From Cytophagaceae bacterium (lineage in GTDB: Bacteria; Bacteroidota; Bacteroidia; Cytophagales; Spirosomataceae), in contig JAIXWL010000001.1 in the NCBI GenBank assembly GCA_027491315.1, positions 310,001 to 374,000 on the forward strand: DNA of 64,000 bases, written 5' to 3'. Position 1 is the stretch's first letter, and each line of letters starts with the position of its first letter. The notes below the pieces were generated by a model. It was not told the DNA's origin. It ran no database searches and saw nothing but the letters and a program-made list of their open reading frames with translations. A program made the translations under genes and the position numbers. Shown here in pieces: positions 50,087-58,599 of this stretch.

Positions 50087-51676
50087 TTATTTCCCTAGTG
50101 AAAAAGTAATAGGTTGAACTATTTTGGAGGCTATATTGGCATCATTGGTTTTCGCTGGAATCCACTTGCCTGACTGCTGTATTATCCGAGCAGCTTCTTC
50201 CGCTAGACCATATCCTGGAGATCTTAATACCTTAATTTCTGAGATAAGTCCATCGGCTGATACCGCAAATTGTACATAGGCCTTACCGGAAATATTTGCT
50301 TTTTTTGCTTCCTCAGGGTATTTAAGATTAGCTTGGAGATATGATTGAAATGCCTCTGCCCCACCTGGAAATGATGCCGGCTCTTCAATAATAGCATGAA
50401 TATTCAATGAATTACCATTTTTCTTAGTCGTAATTTCAATTATCCCATGATTGCCATCTGATCCATATTTTTCCAAGGCTGAATTTCCTTTCAAAACATT
50501 AATGGATTGGATATCATTCGGATTGATTTGATTCAATGCCAAGGCCCTTTCTATTTTACCATCTACCACATACAATGCTTGAACAGGAGGTGCTGGAGGA
50601 ACAGCAGGAGTACCTTTGGCATTCATCGTTGGGGAAGGCGGAGCTGCTGGAACAAATTTTATGCCCAAAGGCGGTTGTGGAGGAGGAGGTAAATCCCTTT
50701 TAGTCACATTTTTGTTTTTATTGATTTTGATAGGAGCATTCCCATCGGCTGAAGGGATAATTTTTATCACTTTTTTGTTTTCTGCCTTCTCTTGCGCAGT
50801 TACCTGAATGGAGAATATTAAAATAGCTAGTAAAGCTAAGGGTAATGCCAATACCTTTCTTAGGTATTCATATGGCGTATTTTTGGATGTTGTTAACATG
50901 ATAATTCTTCTTTTAATGGATGAATAATAAAATGAATGTCCAGGGTTTAAAAAGTGATTTCCGTAATGTGATTGTAAAATCATTTGGGCAAAGGCATCCA
51001 CATTATCACTGCCAACGGCCTCTTGGTCAGCAATGAATTCATGTATGTTTTGCAATTCTTTATGTATGAGCCAATAAAAAGGATTGACCCAAAAAAGCGA
51101 TGTGATGATTTGACAAATAACCCGATCTAGGGTATGCTTTTGCTGAATATGGCTAAGCTCATGTTTAAATATGGCCTGACCATTGGGATCAGAAATTGAA
51201 ATGGATTTCTTCCAAAAGAGCCAATGTAAAAATGAAAAAGGAGCATCGTCTTCTTCAGTCTCAATGAAGTGAAATCCATCCATGAGCATACTGGAATTCC
51301 TTCGCTTCATTTGAAATATTCGATAAACTTGGTAAATAAAAAAACTAAATAGTGATATTGAAACCAAATAAATAAAGCCTATTCCATAATCCAGCCAAGG
51401 TAAATTCAACCAAGAAAACCGCTCAGGAGTGGCTGAAGCAGTGGCAGAAAGTAAATATATGGCTTGTCCTGCTCCTGCCACTTCCGACTCATCAACCGAA
51501 AAAAGAGGGAATTGAAAGCATGGAATTAATAAGCTCAAAAATAGGCTAGCCAATAGATAAAATCGATTGTATGTATGGAATCGATTATTTCGCAAAACCA
51601 AAACATAATAGCCATAGAAAATCCCCGATAGTAGGCTACTTTTTAACAAATAGATTAATAAGGCATTATTCATCAT
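50087..51676 (-). CDS. BlaR1-like M56 peptidase fused to a TonB C-terminal domain
   Basis: This 529-residue sensor has four N-terminal membrane helices. The zinc-protease motif FKHELSHIQQKHTLD has His172, Glu173 and His176 of HExxH. A plug-like segment (DIQSINVLKGNSALEKYG and GNHGIIEITTK, about 385-420) and a TonB C-terminal domain (VQFAVSADGLISEIKVLRSP, about 460-529) follow. In BlaR1, the peptidase responds to beta-lactams and inactivates the BlaI repressor. The TonB domain here may act on an outer-membrane partner instead. It overlaps the blaI-type gene by 11 bases, so they form one operon. Confidence 0.9.
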   Translation of the reverse strand: MMNNALLIYLLKSSLLSGIFYGYYVLVLRNNRFHTYNRFYLLASLFLSLLIPCFQFPLFSVDESEVAGAGQAIYLLSATASATPERFSWLNLPWLDYGIGFIYLVSISLFSFFIYQVYRIFQMKRRNSSMLMDGFHFIETEEDDAPFSFLHWLFWKKSISISDPNGQAIFKHELSHIQQKHTLDRVICQIITSLFWVNPFYWLIHKELQNIHEFIADQEAVGSDNVDAFAQMILQSHYGNHFLNPGHSFYYSSIKRRIIMLTTSKNTPYEYLRKVLALPLALLAILIFSIQVTAQEKAENKKVIKIIPSADGNAPIKINKNKNVTKRDLPPPPQPPLGIKFVPAAPPSPTMNAKGTPAVPPAPPVQALYVVDGKIERALALNQINPNDIQSINVLKGNSALEKYGSDGNHGIIEITTKKNGNSLNIHAIIEEPASFPGGAEAFQSYLQANLKYPEEAKKANISGKAYVQFAVSADGLISEIKVLRSPGYGLAEEAARIIQQSGKWIPAKTNDANIASKIVQPITFSLGK

Positions 51677-52037
51677 TGCTTTTAGATTTTAATTGGCTAA
51701 GTAACAATTCCAAATCTTCAATGGACATCTGTTTTTTGTCGACAAGAAATGACACCACATTGGTATAAGAACCTTCGAAAAAGGATTCTGCCAAACCAGC
51801 TATGCGCTGACCAGAATATTCTTGCTTACTGACCTTGGCAAAATAGAGGTTGTTCCGATTAGGATTACTAATACCCACAAAATCCTTTTCTACCAAAATT
51901 TTTAAAAGTGTGGCAATCGTATTGGAATGCGGCTTTGGCTCTGGTAAATTCTCAATAATATCCTTGAGAAACCCTCCTTCTGGTAAGGTCCATATTACCT
52001 GCATGATTTGCTCTTCTGCTTGAGTTAATTTTTTCAT
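51666..52037 (-). CDS. BlaI/MecI family repressor
   Basis: This 123-residue winged-helix repressor has the family N-terminus LTQAEEQIMQVIWTLPEGG, the recognition helix HSNTIATLLKILVEKDFVG, and a C-terminal dimerisation helix that contains the FLVDKKQMSIEDLELLLSQL block. Its partner M56 peptidase gene overlaps its 3' end by 11 bases. Two matching 18-base operators precede it (52066-52083 and 52095-52112), so it probably represses its own operon until the peptidase cleaves it. Confidence 0.93.
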   Translation of the reverse strand: MKKLTQAEEQIMQVIWTLPEGGFLKDIIENLPEPKPHSNTIATLLKILVEKDFVGISNPNRNNLYFAKVSKQEYSGQRIAGLAESFFEGSYTNVVSFLVDKKQMSIEDLELLLSQLKSKSNDE

Positions 52038-52065
52038 AGTGCTTCCTTTTGTTGGACCAAAAGTA

Positions 52066-52083
52066 TAACTAATTTTTTAGTTA
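52066..52083. promoter_or_regulatory. BlaI-type operator 1
   Basis: TAACT-N8-AGTTA is an 18-base inverted repeat 28 bases before the blaI start codon. A second copy with the same arms and spacer length begins 29 bases further upstream. Confidence 0.75.
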
Positions 52084-52094
52084 CAAAATATTTA

Positions 52095-52112
52095 TAACTA
52101 TTTTTTTAGTTA
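52095..52112. promoter_or_regulatory. BlaI-type operator 2
   Basis: TAACT-N8-AGTTA again, centre to centre 29 bases from operator 1 (about three helical turns), which would let two repressor dimers bind the same face. Confidence 0.75.
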
Positions 52113-52140
52113 AAATTTGTTGTCGAAATGAAGCTAAATA

Positions 52141-52171
52141 AAAAACGCCATTGAATTTCAGGGGCGTTTTT
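52141..52171. terminator. Terminator of the Gfo/Idh/MocA operon
   Basis: AAAAACGCC (52141-52149) pairs with GGCGTTTTT (52163-52171), and T-runs flank it on the minus strand. It lies 32 bases after the stop codon at 52203. Confidence 0.85.
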
Positions 52172-52202
52172 ATTTAATCAATAAACTTATAAACCTAATT
52201 TA

Positions 52203-53582
52203 TTAAAACTTGATACGATCCGTTCCATACGGTGCTCTTTGTGCACGACTCAAGAAACGATTAGCCTCCGCGTCATTGATAAACTGTTCTTTTTTAGGAT
52301 CCCAATTCAATTTACGAGGCAATTTCATGGCTACGTGAGTAATTAAACAAACCGTACAAGCCCTGTGACCTATTTCGATTGGAGAGATAGGCTCTTTTCT
52401 ACTTTCAATGCAATCAAGCCAGTTGCCATGCTGCTCATCTGAGTGATATAAATGTATTTCTTTCTCTCCAATAACAGATTCTAAAATGGCAGGATTGGAA
52501 GCATCAATGGCCTTTGCCCTAACTTTTGAGGTTGGGTCAGTTGGTGTGGCGGAATAATCTCCTCTGGAAACAAAAATCCAGCCTTCGGTACCTTCGTATC
52601 GGATACCATTTGGAAATCCTCCACTCGTATACATGGTCACGCCATTAGCATATTCTGCCTTTGCCATAAAGTCTCCGTGAACGTCCCAAACTCCTGATTT
52701 AGGAAACTCGGCTACGGCTTGAACAGACACGGGGCCTGTTAATTCCGTATCCATACCCCAAGCCGCAGAATCATAATGGTGCTGTCCCCAACCCGTAATC
52801 ATACCTGCGCCAAACTGTTCCATACGTAACCAGCCAGGTCTGTCATACCCCACTTGTGGATGAACACTTAATTCGGTATAAGGGATATAAGGTGTCGAGC
52901 CTAACCACATGTCATAATTAAAGCCTTTCGGCACTGGCATGGCTTGAACCACAGGACCACTTGGGTCACCCGGTAGACCCACTTTAACGGTATGTAACTT
53001 TCCAATTCGACCGTTTCTTACCAATTCAGCAGCGCGTCTAAACTGACTAGTGGAACGTTGCTGAGTACCCACCTGCAAAATTCTACCCGTTTTTTTAATG
53101 ACATCTGCTAATTGACGTCCTTCTTTTATGGTCAAAGAAGTGGGTTTTTGTAAATAAATATCTTTGCCTGCTAAAGCTGCTTCCATGGCAGGTTGTGCAT
53201 GCCAAAAGTCAGGCGTACTAATCATCACCGCATCAATGTCTTTATTCAATAACATTTCACAGTAATCGTCATACATCTTCACGTCGATATAATTGCTTTG
53301 CCCGGTCTTCTTCGTATAGTATTCTTCCACCAATTTTTTAGTGTCTACCGTACGATTCCGATCTACATCGCAAACAGCCATGATTCTGGCTTTCTCATAC
53401 CTCCATGTACTAGGTAAATCATGGGTACGAGCAATACGTCCGCAACCTATTTGACCAATGTTTATTTTGTTACTTGGAGCATCTTTTCCGCCCAATACAT
53501 GAGCAGGTACAATGCTTGGGAACCCTAAAGTGCCAACAGCCCCTAGGGCAATGTTATTGATAAATTTTCTCCTTTTCATCAT
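52203..53582 (-). CDS. Gfo/Idh/MocA family oxidoreductase, exported
   Basis: This 459-residue NAD(P)-dependent oxidoreductase has a Tat-like signal (KRRKFINNIALGAVGTLGF), then the Rossmann motif INIGQIGCGRIARTHD. The family motif DIYLQKPTSLTIKEG carries the conserved catalytic-type lysine. C-terminal family blocks include LDCIESRKEPISPIEIGHRA. The enzymes interconvert keto and hydroxy groups on sugars; the exact substrate is not known. It overlaps the start region of no other gene but the preceding Gfo gene ends in its start codon (ATGA overlap, 53579-53582). This pair fits 3-keto-sugar chemistry. Confidence 0.9.
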   Translation of the reverse strand: MMKRRKFINNIALGAVGTLGFPSIVPAHVLGGKDAPSNKINIGQIGCGRIARTHDLPSTWRYEKARIMAVCDVDRNRTVDTKKLVEEYYTKKTGQSNYIDVKMYDDYCEMLLNKDIDAVMISTPDFWHAQPAMEAALAGKDIYLQKPTSLTIKEGRQLADVIKKTGRILQVGTQQRSTSQFRRAAELVRNGRIGKLHTVKVGLPGDPSGPVVQAMPVPKGFNYDMWLGSTPYIPYTELSVHPQVGYDRPGWLRMEQFGAGMITGWGQHHYDSAAWGMDTELTGPVSVQAVAEFPKSGVWDVHGDFMAKAEYANGVTMYTSGGFPNGIRYEGTEGWIFVSRGDYSATPTDPTSKVRAKAIDASNPAILESVIGEKEIHLYHSDEQHGNWLDCIESRKEPISPIEIGHRACTVCLITHVAMKLPRKLNWDPKKEQFINDAEANRFLSRAQRAPYGTDRIKF

Positions 53583-54736
53583 TTAGCCGATATTTTAGTA
53601 GCTTGTTTTTGTGCTATAAGTGCCAATTCCGTTGCTAAGAAACAATGGTCTTGTGTCATAGCTGTTTCGGTTCTATTTAACACGTCATTAACCAAAAGTT
53701 CTCCATGTGGAAGTTCCACATTTTTACAATCAATGTACAAAGTTTCTTTGTTGGTCACTAAATATAAATGACTTCCTGTTCCATGTGGAGAAGCTATATC
53801 CGTATTTTTACGAACCTCCATATATCCATCAGTTCCCAAAATCGTCAATCGACCATCTCCCCAAGTATTTAACCCATCTGGGGTAAACCAATCCACCCGA
53901 ATGTATCCCGAACCTCCATTTCCACGCAACATCAAATCTCCAAAATCTTCAAAATTTGGATATTGAGGGTATTTGTGATTGGCAACCTGAGAAGCCACAA
54001 CCTGCCCTTGGGTAGATTTTGTGAAATGTAAAAATTGATCTACTTGATGCGAGCCAATGTCTGTAATGATGCCTCCATAGTATTTCTTATCAAAAAACCA
54101 GGAAGGCCTAGATGGAATACTCATACGGTGAGGCCCTGTTCCTAAGGTCTGAACAACCTTTCCGATAATTCCTGTTTGTGCTAATTGACTAGCCTTTTCG
54201 GTCGCTTTGTTTTCAAAACGCTCAGAATAAGAAATGGAGTAAATTCTCTTCGTTTCCTTTTGAACTTTACGCACTTCTGCTAATTGTTCTAAGGTGGTGA
54301 TACCCGGCTTATCCACCATATAATCCTTACCCGCTTTCATTACGCGAATGCCCAATGGTGCTCTTTCTACTGGTGTAATAGAACTTAAAACCAACTGTAT
54401 AGATGGATCTTCCAAGATGGCAGCTTCACTTTTTACCAGTTTAGCAGTCGGGTATTTCTTGGCAAAATCTTTGATTAACTCAGGTTCCTTGGCATAATAA
54501 GATACAAATTCCCCTCCTCCACGAATAATGGAATTAGCCATGGTATATATATGCCCGTGATTGATTCCAATAACACCAAATTTTAAACGTGGTGCAATAA
54601 TCTTTTCTTGAACTTTAGGAACAAACAAGGACGTGCCATCTTTGATGGGGCCATGCATCGATGGCATAAAAGCTAGACCTGATAACAGGCTGGCATCTTG
54701 CAAAAATTTCCTACGGTTAGAAGCATTTTCTTTCAT
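53579..54736 (-). CDS. Gfo/Idh/MocA family oxidoreductase, exported
   Basis: This 385-residue oxidoreductase has a Tat-like leader (NRRKFLQDASLLSGLAFMPS), then FGVIGINHGHIYTMANSII as the nucleotide-binding start. GKDYMVDKPGITTLEQL is the catalytic-type DKP motif. C-terminal blocks GSHQVDQFLHFT and LRGNGGSGYIRVDW are typical. It is the first gene of a two-gene operon; its stop overlaps the start of the next Gfo/Idh/MocA gene by 4 bases. The substrate is unknown. Confidence 0.88.
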   Translation of the reverse strand: MKENASNRRKFLQDASLLSGLAFMPSMHGPIKDGTSLFVPKVQEKIIAPRLKFGVIGINHGHIYTMANSIIRGGGEFVSYYAKEPELIKDFAKKYPTAKLVKSEAAILEDPSIQLVLSSITPVERAPLGIRVMKAGKDYMVDKPGITTLEQLAEVRKVQKETKRIYSISYSERFENKATEKASQLAQTGIIGKVVQTLGTGPHRMSIPSRPSWFFDKKYYGGIITDIGSHQVDQFLHFTKSTQGQVVASQVANHKYPQYPNFEDFGDLMLRGNGGSGYIRVDWFTPDGLNTWGDGRLTILGTDGYMEVRKNTDIASPHGTGSHLYLVTNKETLYIDCKNVELPHGELLVNDVLNRTETAMTQDHCFLATELALIAQKQATKISAK

Positions 54737-54831
54737 GGGGTATATTCCAGTTTTGTGATACTAATTCTAAAAGTAATAATATTTGTTTTCTTACTGAAAA
54801 CAACCCTTTTTTTAATCAATGGAAAAAGAAA

Positions 54832-54853
54832 AAGGCTTACCTAAGTAAGCCTT
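54832..54853 (-). terminator. Terminator of the OsmC gene
   Basis: AAGGCTTAC (54832-54840) pairs with GTAAGCCTT (54845-54853) around a 4-base loop, with a T-run on the minus-strand side. Confidence 0.85.
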
Positions 54854-54873
54854 AATGTCTAGATGACCTTGGA

Positions 54874-55287
54874 TTAAACAGTCAATGTTGAGTCCACCAC
54901 AATCCTGGTTTTTAATAATTTAGAGATGGGGCAATTAGCCTCCGCATCTTTTACTTGTGCTAAAAAAGTATCTTGGTCAATACCCGGCACAGTAGCTTTT
55001 AGTATCAATCGAGATTCTATGATAGACCCTTCTTCCATGTTAATTTCTCCTTGTACATCCAATACCTTTGGGGGGAATCCTGCTCCCGTTAAATTAAAAC
55101 TTAGTTTCATGGCAAAGCAGCCCGCATGGGCAGCGGCCACCAATTCTTCAGGATTAGTCCCTATACCATCTTCAAATCGAGTGTTGAAGGAATATTGGGT
55201 ATGATTCAATACGCCACTTTGGGTAGTAAGTACTCCTTTACCTTCTTTCCCTGTTCCTTGCCAAACGGCATTTGCTTTTCTTATCAT
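54874..55287 (-). CDS. osmC: OsmC family peroxidase
   Basis: This 137-residue thiol peroxidase has the two redox cysteines in AAAHAGCFAM (Cys57) and DAEANCPISKLL (Cys119). The start IRKANAVWQGTGKEGKGVLT and GIGTNPEELVAAAHAG are typical of OsmC rather than Ohr. It reduces organic and hydrogen peroxides in the cytoplasm. It is a single gene with its own terminator. A rhodanese gene lies upstream on the same strand, 143 bases away. Confidence 0.92.
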   Translation of the reverse strand: MIRKANAVWQGTGKEGKGVLTTQSGVLNHTQYSFNTRFEDGIGTNPEELVAAAHAGCFAMKLSFNLTGAGFPPKVLDVQGEINMEEGSIIESRLILKATVPGIDQDTFLAQVKDAEANCPISKLLKTRIVVDSTLTV

Positions 55288-55430
55288 GACTTTTTATTTA
55301 GTTTTGAGACAATCAATATTTTCCAATATTACTCTATTTCTCTTACAATAATCCATGTTAACTCAGCTAATTTAAGGAAATCAACGAAAGTTAAATTGGC
55401 AGGAAGTTCAGATGAATGATTTTAATCTAA

Positions 55431-55730
55431 TCAGCTTTTTTCAAACCATTCCTTGGTTCCTCCTTCTAGAAATTTAGCCTGAAATCCCAATGAAATTAAT
55501 TTTTCAGCAGCCTGTTCAGACCTGCCTCCTCCTTTACCGCAAATAGTCACCAAAAGTGATTGATTCGCATTTGGAGGTAAGCCTTGAGGAAGGTCTTCCC
55601 CTGGCACATGCATGGCATTAGGAATATGTCGAGCATCAAATTCTGCTTTGCTTCGAATATCCAAAAGCAATAGCGATTCTTGATGTTTCAATTTTTCTTT
55701 GAATTGATCAATTGAGATTGATGGTATCAT
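55431..55730 (-). CDS. Single-domain rhodanese-like protein
   Basis: This 99-residue sulfurtransferase-type protein has the family DIRSKAEFDARHIPNAMHVPG and the active-site Cys64 in the loop CGKGGGRSEQAA. It would carry a persulfide in sulfur transfer or detoxification. The loop is of the single-domain type. The haem-bearing sugar dehydrogenase lies upstream on the same strand, 55 bases away, so a shared transcript is possible. Confidence 0.9.
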   Translation of the reverse strand: MIPSISIDQFKEKLKHQESLLLLDIRSKAEFDARHIPNAMHVPGEDLPQGLPPNANQSLLVTICGKGGGRSEQAAEKLISLGFQAKFLEGGTKEWFEKS

Positions 55731-55785
55731 GTATTAATTTTTCCGCAAAGGAATGAATTTCAAGAATAAACTGCCGTGATGTTTA

Positions 55786-57453
55786 TCACTTGGAAGAGAC
55801 AATTTGGTATAACATACCATCCGTTTTGGTTATGATATAAATTTCTCCTTGAGCGTCTTGACCCAGTCTCAAATCAACTTTATTACCTTGAATCAAGTCT
55901 TTCCAGGTAACTGGCTTGCCATCCATTTGAAGGTGAAATTCTCGAATCCGAGCTTGGCTTCCTACTTTGATTTCTGAAATAGGTATATAAAATATTCTTC
56001 CCCGAACAATTTCACCAAAAATATATTTGCCTTGAAGACTAGGTACTGCTTTTCCGGTATACTCAAATCCACCCATGATGGCGTTACCTTCATCGTGGTC
56101 AAACTGAGCTATCGGATAGGTATATCCCATCTTAGCATCATTTTTTGGGAGTGGAAATACCGTATTTGTGCTGAGCGTAGAATCAATGGCAAAGGTACCT
56201 TCCCTTAATGGCCATCCATAGTTTTTGCCCGCTTTCAACAAATACAAAGATTCAATGTTTCTTTGGCCTATATTGGACACTATCACTCGTCCATCTTTTA
56301 ACCAAGAAATTCGATTCGGATTTCGGAAACCCTGAGCAAAAACCTCATCCAATCCTTTTTTTCCTACAAAGGGATTGGATGCGGGTATCCCGTATTTACC
56401 ATTTTGACTATTTCTTCCCAATGGGTCAATGCGCAAGACTTTACCCCAAGCATGTTCACTATTATTAGGAATAAAACCTCTCCTTTGCTCCAAAGCCCCA
56501 CCGTCGCCTAATCCTATGTAAAGTAATCCAAAATCAGGGTCCCCCATTTTGGCATAAGGATTAAAGCATATTTCTTGCATACCATGGATCTGGTCAATCA
56601 CATTAACGCGCATCACTTCCCTGGATTTACCACTTAACACCTTTGCATTTGGATCATCTAAAGTCCATTCCGTAATAATCCATTGTAATTTAACCCGAAG
56701 ACTATCTCCATAAGTGAAATCGGAAATACCCTTAACTTCTGGCTCAGAATGGGTCGTATAAAAAAGCTTATTCTGAGCGAATAAGGGGTGAAAAGCAAAA
56801 CTCCCTAAACCCGTTGCCATGCCTGGTTTATTGGTAAAATGAGGAAAATGTTTGCCCATGTCCAAAAATTCTGTCAACTGGTTTTGGGAATCTAATAAAT
56901 AAATCTTCCCCTGCAAATCAGAAATAACACGTTCTTGAGTGATGGGATGAAAACTCATTTTATTAATCCGTGTATTCAACTGGGGCGTATGGATATAAGG
57001 AAACTTTAAAATCTTTTTAATCGTTAGCTTTTCGCCTGAAAATGGAATGCCTTCTGGTATCGGATTTTCTAATCCTAAACTAGCTTTATTGCCCAAATTC
57101 TTGGGCCTTGGTTTCTCCAAAATATAGGCTATCACATCTTGAGGATCTTGGGGATCCAAATGGCTAAATCCCGGCATATAAGATTTGAATTTCTTGTACT
57201 TGTCTTGAGCCCTTGCGACGTTCGCGTCGATCAATGCTTTCGGGTTTTTAATAAATTCCAATAAATATTTTTTGTCTACAATTCCTTTTAAGCCTCCCAA
57301 CTGTGGGCCAATACCATCTTCTTTAAAGTTGTGGCAATTGGCACAATTTTGATCGAATACTTGGGCTCCTCGACTAAGATTTTGAGAATGAACCGTAATG
57401 GAGATGGAAAAAACGAATAGAAAAATAGCTAAGGGTAATGTAAAAATTTTCAT
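55786..57453 (-). CDS. Cytochrome c / PQQ-type sugar dehydrogenase (sorbosone-like)
   Basis: This 555-residue exported protein begins with a cytochrome c domain after a signal peptide. CANCH (Cys37, Cys40, His41) binds haem, and YMPGFSHLDPQD gives the axial Met region. A six-bladed soluble glucose/sorbosone-dehydrogenase-like propeller follows, from about residue 150, with the typical GLGSFAFHPLFAQ, LLYIGLGDGGALEQRRGFIP, GKVLRIDPLG and QGFRNPNRISWL segments. It oxidises aldoses or similar sugars in the periplasm and passes electrons to its own haem. The exact substrate is unknown. Confidence 0.9.
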   Translation of the reverse strand: MKIFTLPLAIFLFVFSISITVHSQNLSRGAQVFDQNCANCHNFKEDGIGPQLGGLKGIVDKKYLLEFIKNPKALIDANVARAQDKYKKFKSYMPGFSHLDPQDPQDVIAYILEKPRPKNLGNKASLGLENPIPEGIPFSGEKLTIKKILKFPYIHTPQLNTRINKMSFHPITQERVISDLQGKIYLLDSQNQLTEFLDMGKHFPHFTNKPGMATGLGSFAFHPLFAQNKLFYTTHSEPEVKGISDFTYGDSLRVKLQWIITEWTLDDPNAKVLSGKSREVMRVNVIDQIHGMQEICFNPYAKMGDPDFGLLYIGLGDGGALEQRRGFIPNNSEHAWGKVLRIDPLGRNSQNGKYGIPASNPFVGKKGLDEVFAQGFRNPNRISWLKDGRVIVSNIGQRNIESLYLLKAGKNYGWPLREGTFAIDSTLSTNTVFPLPKNDAKMGYTYPIAQFDHDEGNAIMGGFEYTGKAVPSLQGKYIFGEIVRGRIFYIPISEIKVGSQARIREFHLQMDGKPVTWKDLIQGNKVDLRLGQDAQGEIYIITKTDGMLYQIVSSK

Positions 57454-57508
57454 AGGTCAAATATGGCCAAAGGAGGCTTTTCCATGCAAAGAAAAGAAAT
57501 CCCCTAAA

Positions 57509-57967
57509 TTACTGTATCCTTGTCTTTCCTTCTTTCGAGAGAATGTGGTCAGGGTTTCTTTTTAAGCTTTTGATGAAATGCACATTCCTAAATCGTAAGG
57601 CACTCCAATCTTCGTCTATAGACACTTGACTAACTGGCTCAAATCCAATCTCTCCCATGGGTTCCCAACCTTGATCTCGATTAAAATCGCAGCTGTATTT
57701 TTTAGAGCTTCCTTTGGGATAACACATCCATAAAACCACATCTCCAGAAATTTTGCCTTGACAAGCCTTGACAAAGGATTGGATTTCCGCCTTGGAACTT
57801 ACAAAAACCAAGGCATAAGTCACTTGTTTTACCTGATCCAAGGAATGGAGTAAAACGGTCTCTTCAGGTACATTTTTTAACACTTTATAAAAAGCCTCTG
57901 GTGCGCTCAAAACTAAAAGTTCAGCCTGGTTTTTATAGGCAAGTTTTTTAAATAAAGGATCTAACAT
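57509..57967 (-). CDS. DUF3052-like protein of unknown function
   Basis: This 152-residue protein appears to belong to a small uncharacterised family similar to DUF3052. Visible features are LLVLSAPEAFYKVLKNVPE near residue 18, YALVFVSSKAEIQSFVKAC, DVVLWMCYPKGSSKKY and the C-terminal DEDWSALRFRNVHFIKSL. No catalytic motif is evident. It starts 2 bases after the stop of the PNPOx-like gene, so the pair are co-translated. Confidence 0.7.
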   Translation of the reverse strand: MLDPLFKKLAYKNQAELLVLSAPEAFYKVLKNVPEETVLLHSLDQVKQVTYALVFVSSKAEIQSFVKACQGKISGDVVLWMCYPKGSSKKYSCDFNRDQGWEPMGEIGFEPVSQVSIDEDWSALRFRNVHFIKSLKRNPDHILSKEGKTRIQ

Positions 57968-57969
57968 GG

Positions 57970-58521
57970 CTAATGACGACTTAAATCAGTAGGTAAACCA
58001 TCTAGGCTTTTCAGGTTTTTCTCCAACATATATTCTTTTAGTTTTTCCGGACCCATTTGATTCGCCCAGGTAAAGTGTATATCTCTTTCTCCTTGGTATT
58101 CGTACAGGGGTACTCCATACCCACAAGAGGTCTGAACCAAATCAATCTTCCCTACAATAATTTGTCGGGTACTTGGAAAAATAGTAAAATAGGGCGCATA
58201 CTGCTCCCAAAGGGCCAAATTTGGCAAAACGGTAAAGCCCTTTCCATATAAACGTAAAATGTTGGGGGTTTTATCGAAGGAACAAAACATGAAGGTTATT
58301 CGCCCATTTTCTAGGGTATGCGCAGAGGTTTCGTTACCCGAACTAATGATGTCCATATAAGCAACGGTATGCTCATCAATCACCCGAAATGCTTCTAATC
58401 CTTTAGGTGAAACATTTACCCGACCGTCTCCTTGAAGCGGTGCAGTGCCTACAAAAAAAAGATGTTGTTTTTCGATAAACTCGCGATGAGCTTCTGAAAT
58501 GGAATCATAAAATTTGCCCAT
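57970..58521 (-). CDS. Pyridoxamine 5'-phosphate oxidase-like flavoprotein
   Basis: This protein of about 183 residues has the PNPOx-like split-barrel flavin fold: QHLFFVGTAPLQGDGRVNVS, AFRVIDEHTVAYMDIISSGNE, RITFMFCSFDKTPNILRLYGKG. It probably binds FMN or F420-type cofactor; the substrate is unknown. The frame extends to 58569, but the ATG at 58521 matches the family start GKFYDSISEAHREFIE. It is coupled to the DUF3052-like gene by a 2-base gap. Confidence 0.88.
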   Translation of the reverse strand: MGKFYDSISEAHREFIEKQHLFFVGTAPLQGDGRVNVSPKGLEAFRVIDEHTVAYMDIISSGNETSAHTLENGRITFMFCSFDKTPNILRLYGKGFTVLPNLALWEQYAPYFTIFPSTRQIIVGKIDLVQTSCGYGVPLYEYQGERDIHFTWANQMGPEKLKEYMLEKNLKSLDGLPTDLSRH

Positions 58522-58599
58522 ATGATTGGTATTATTTGAAACAAATATAAGATTAAATCCGGTGCTCAAACTAAGCGTTTATCACTGTTTCCACCAAGC

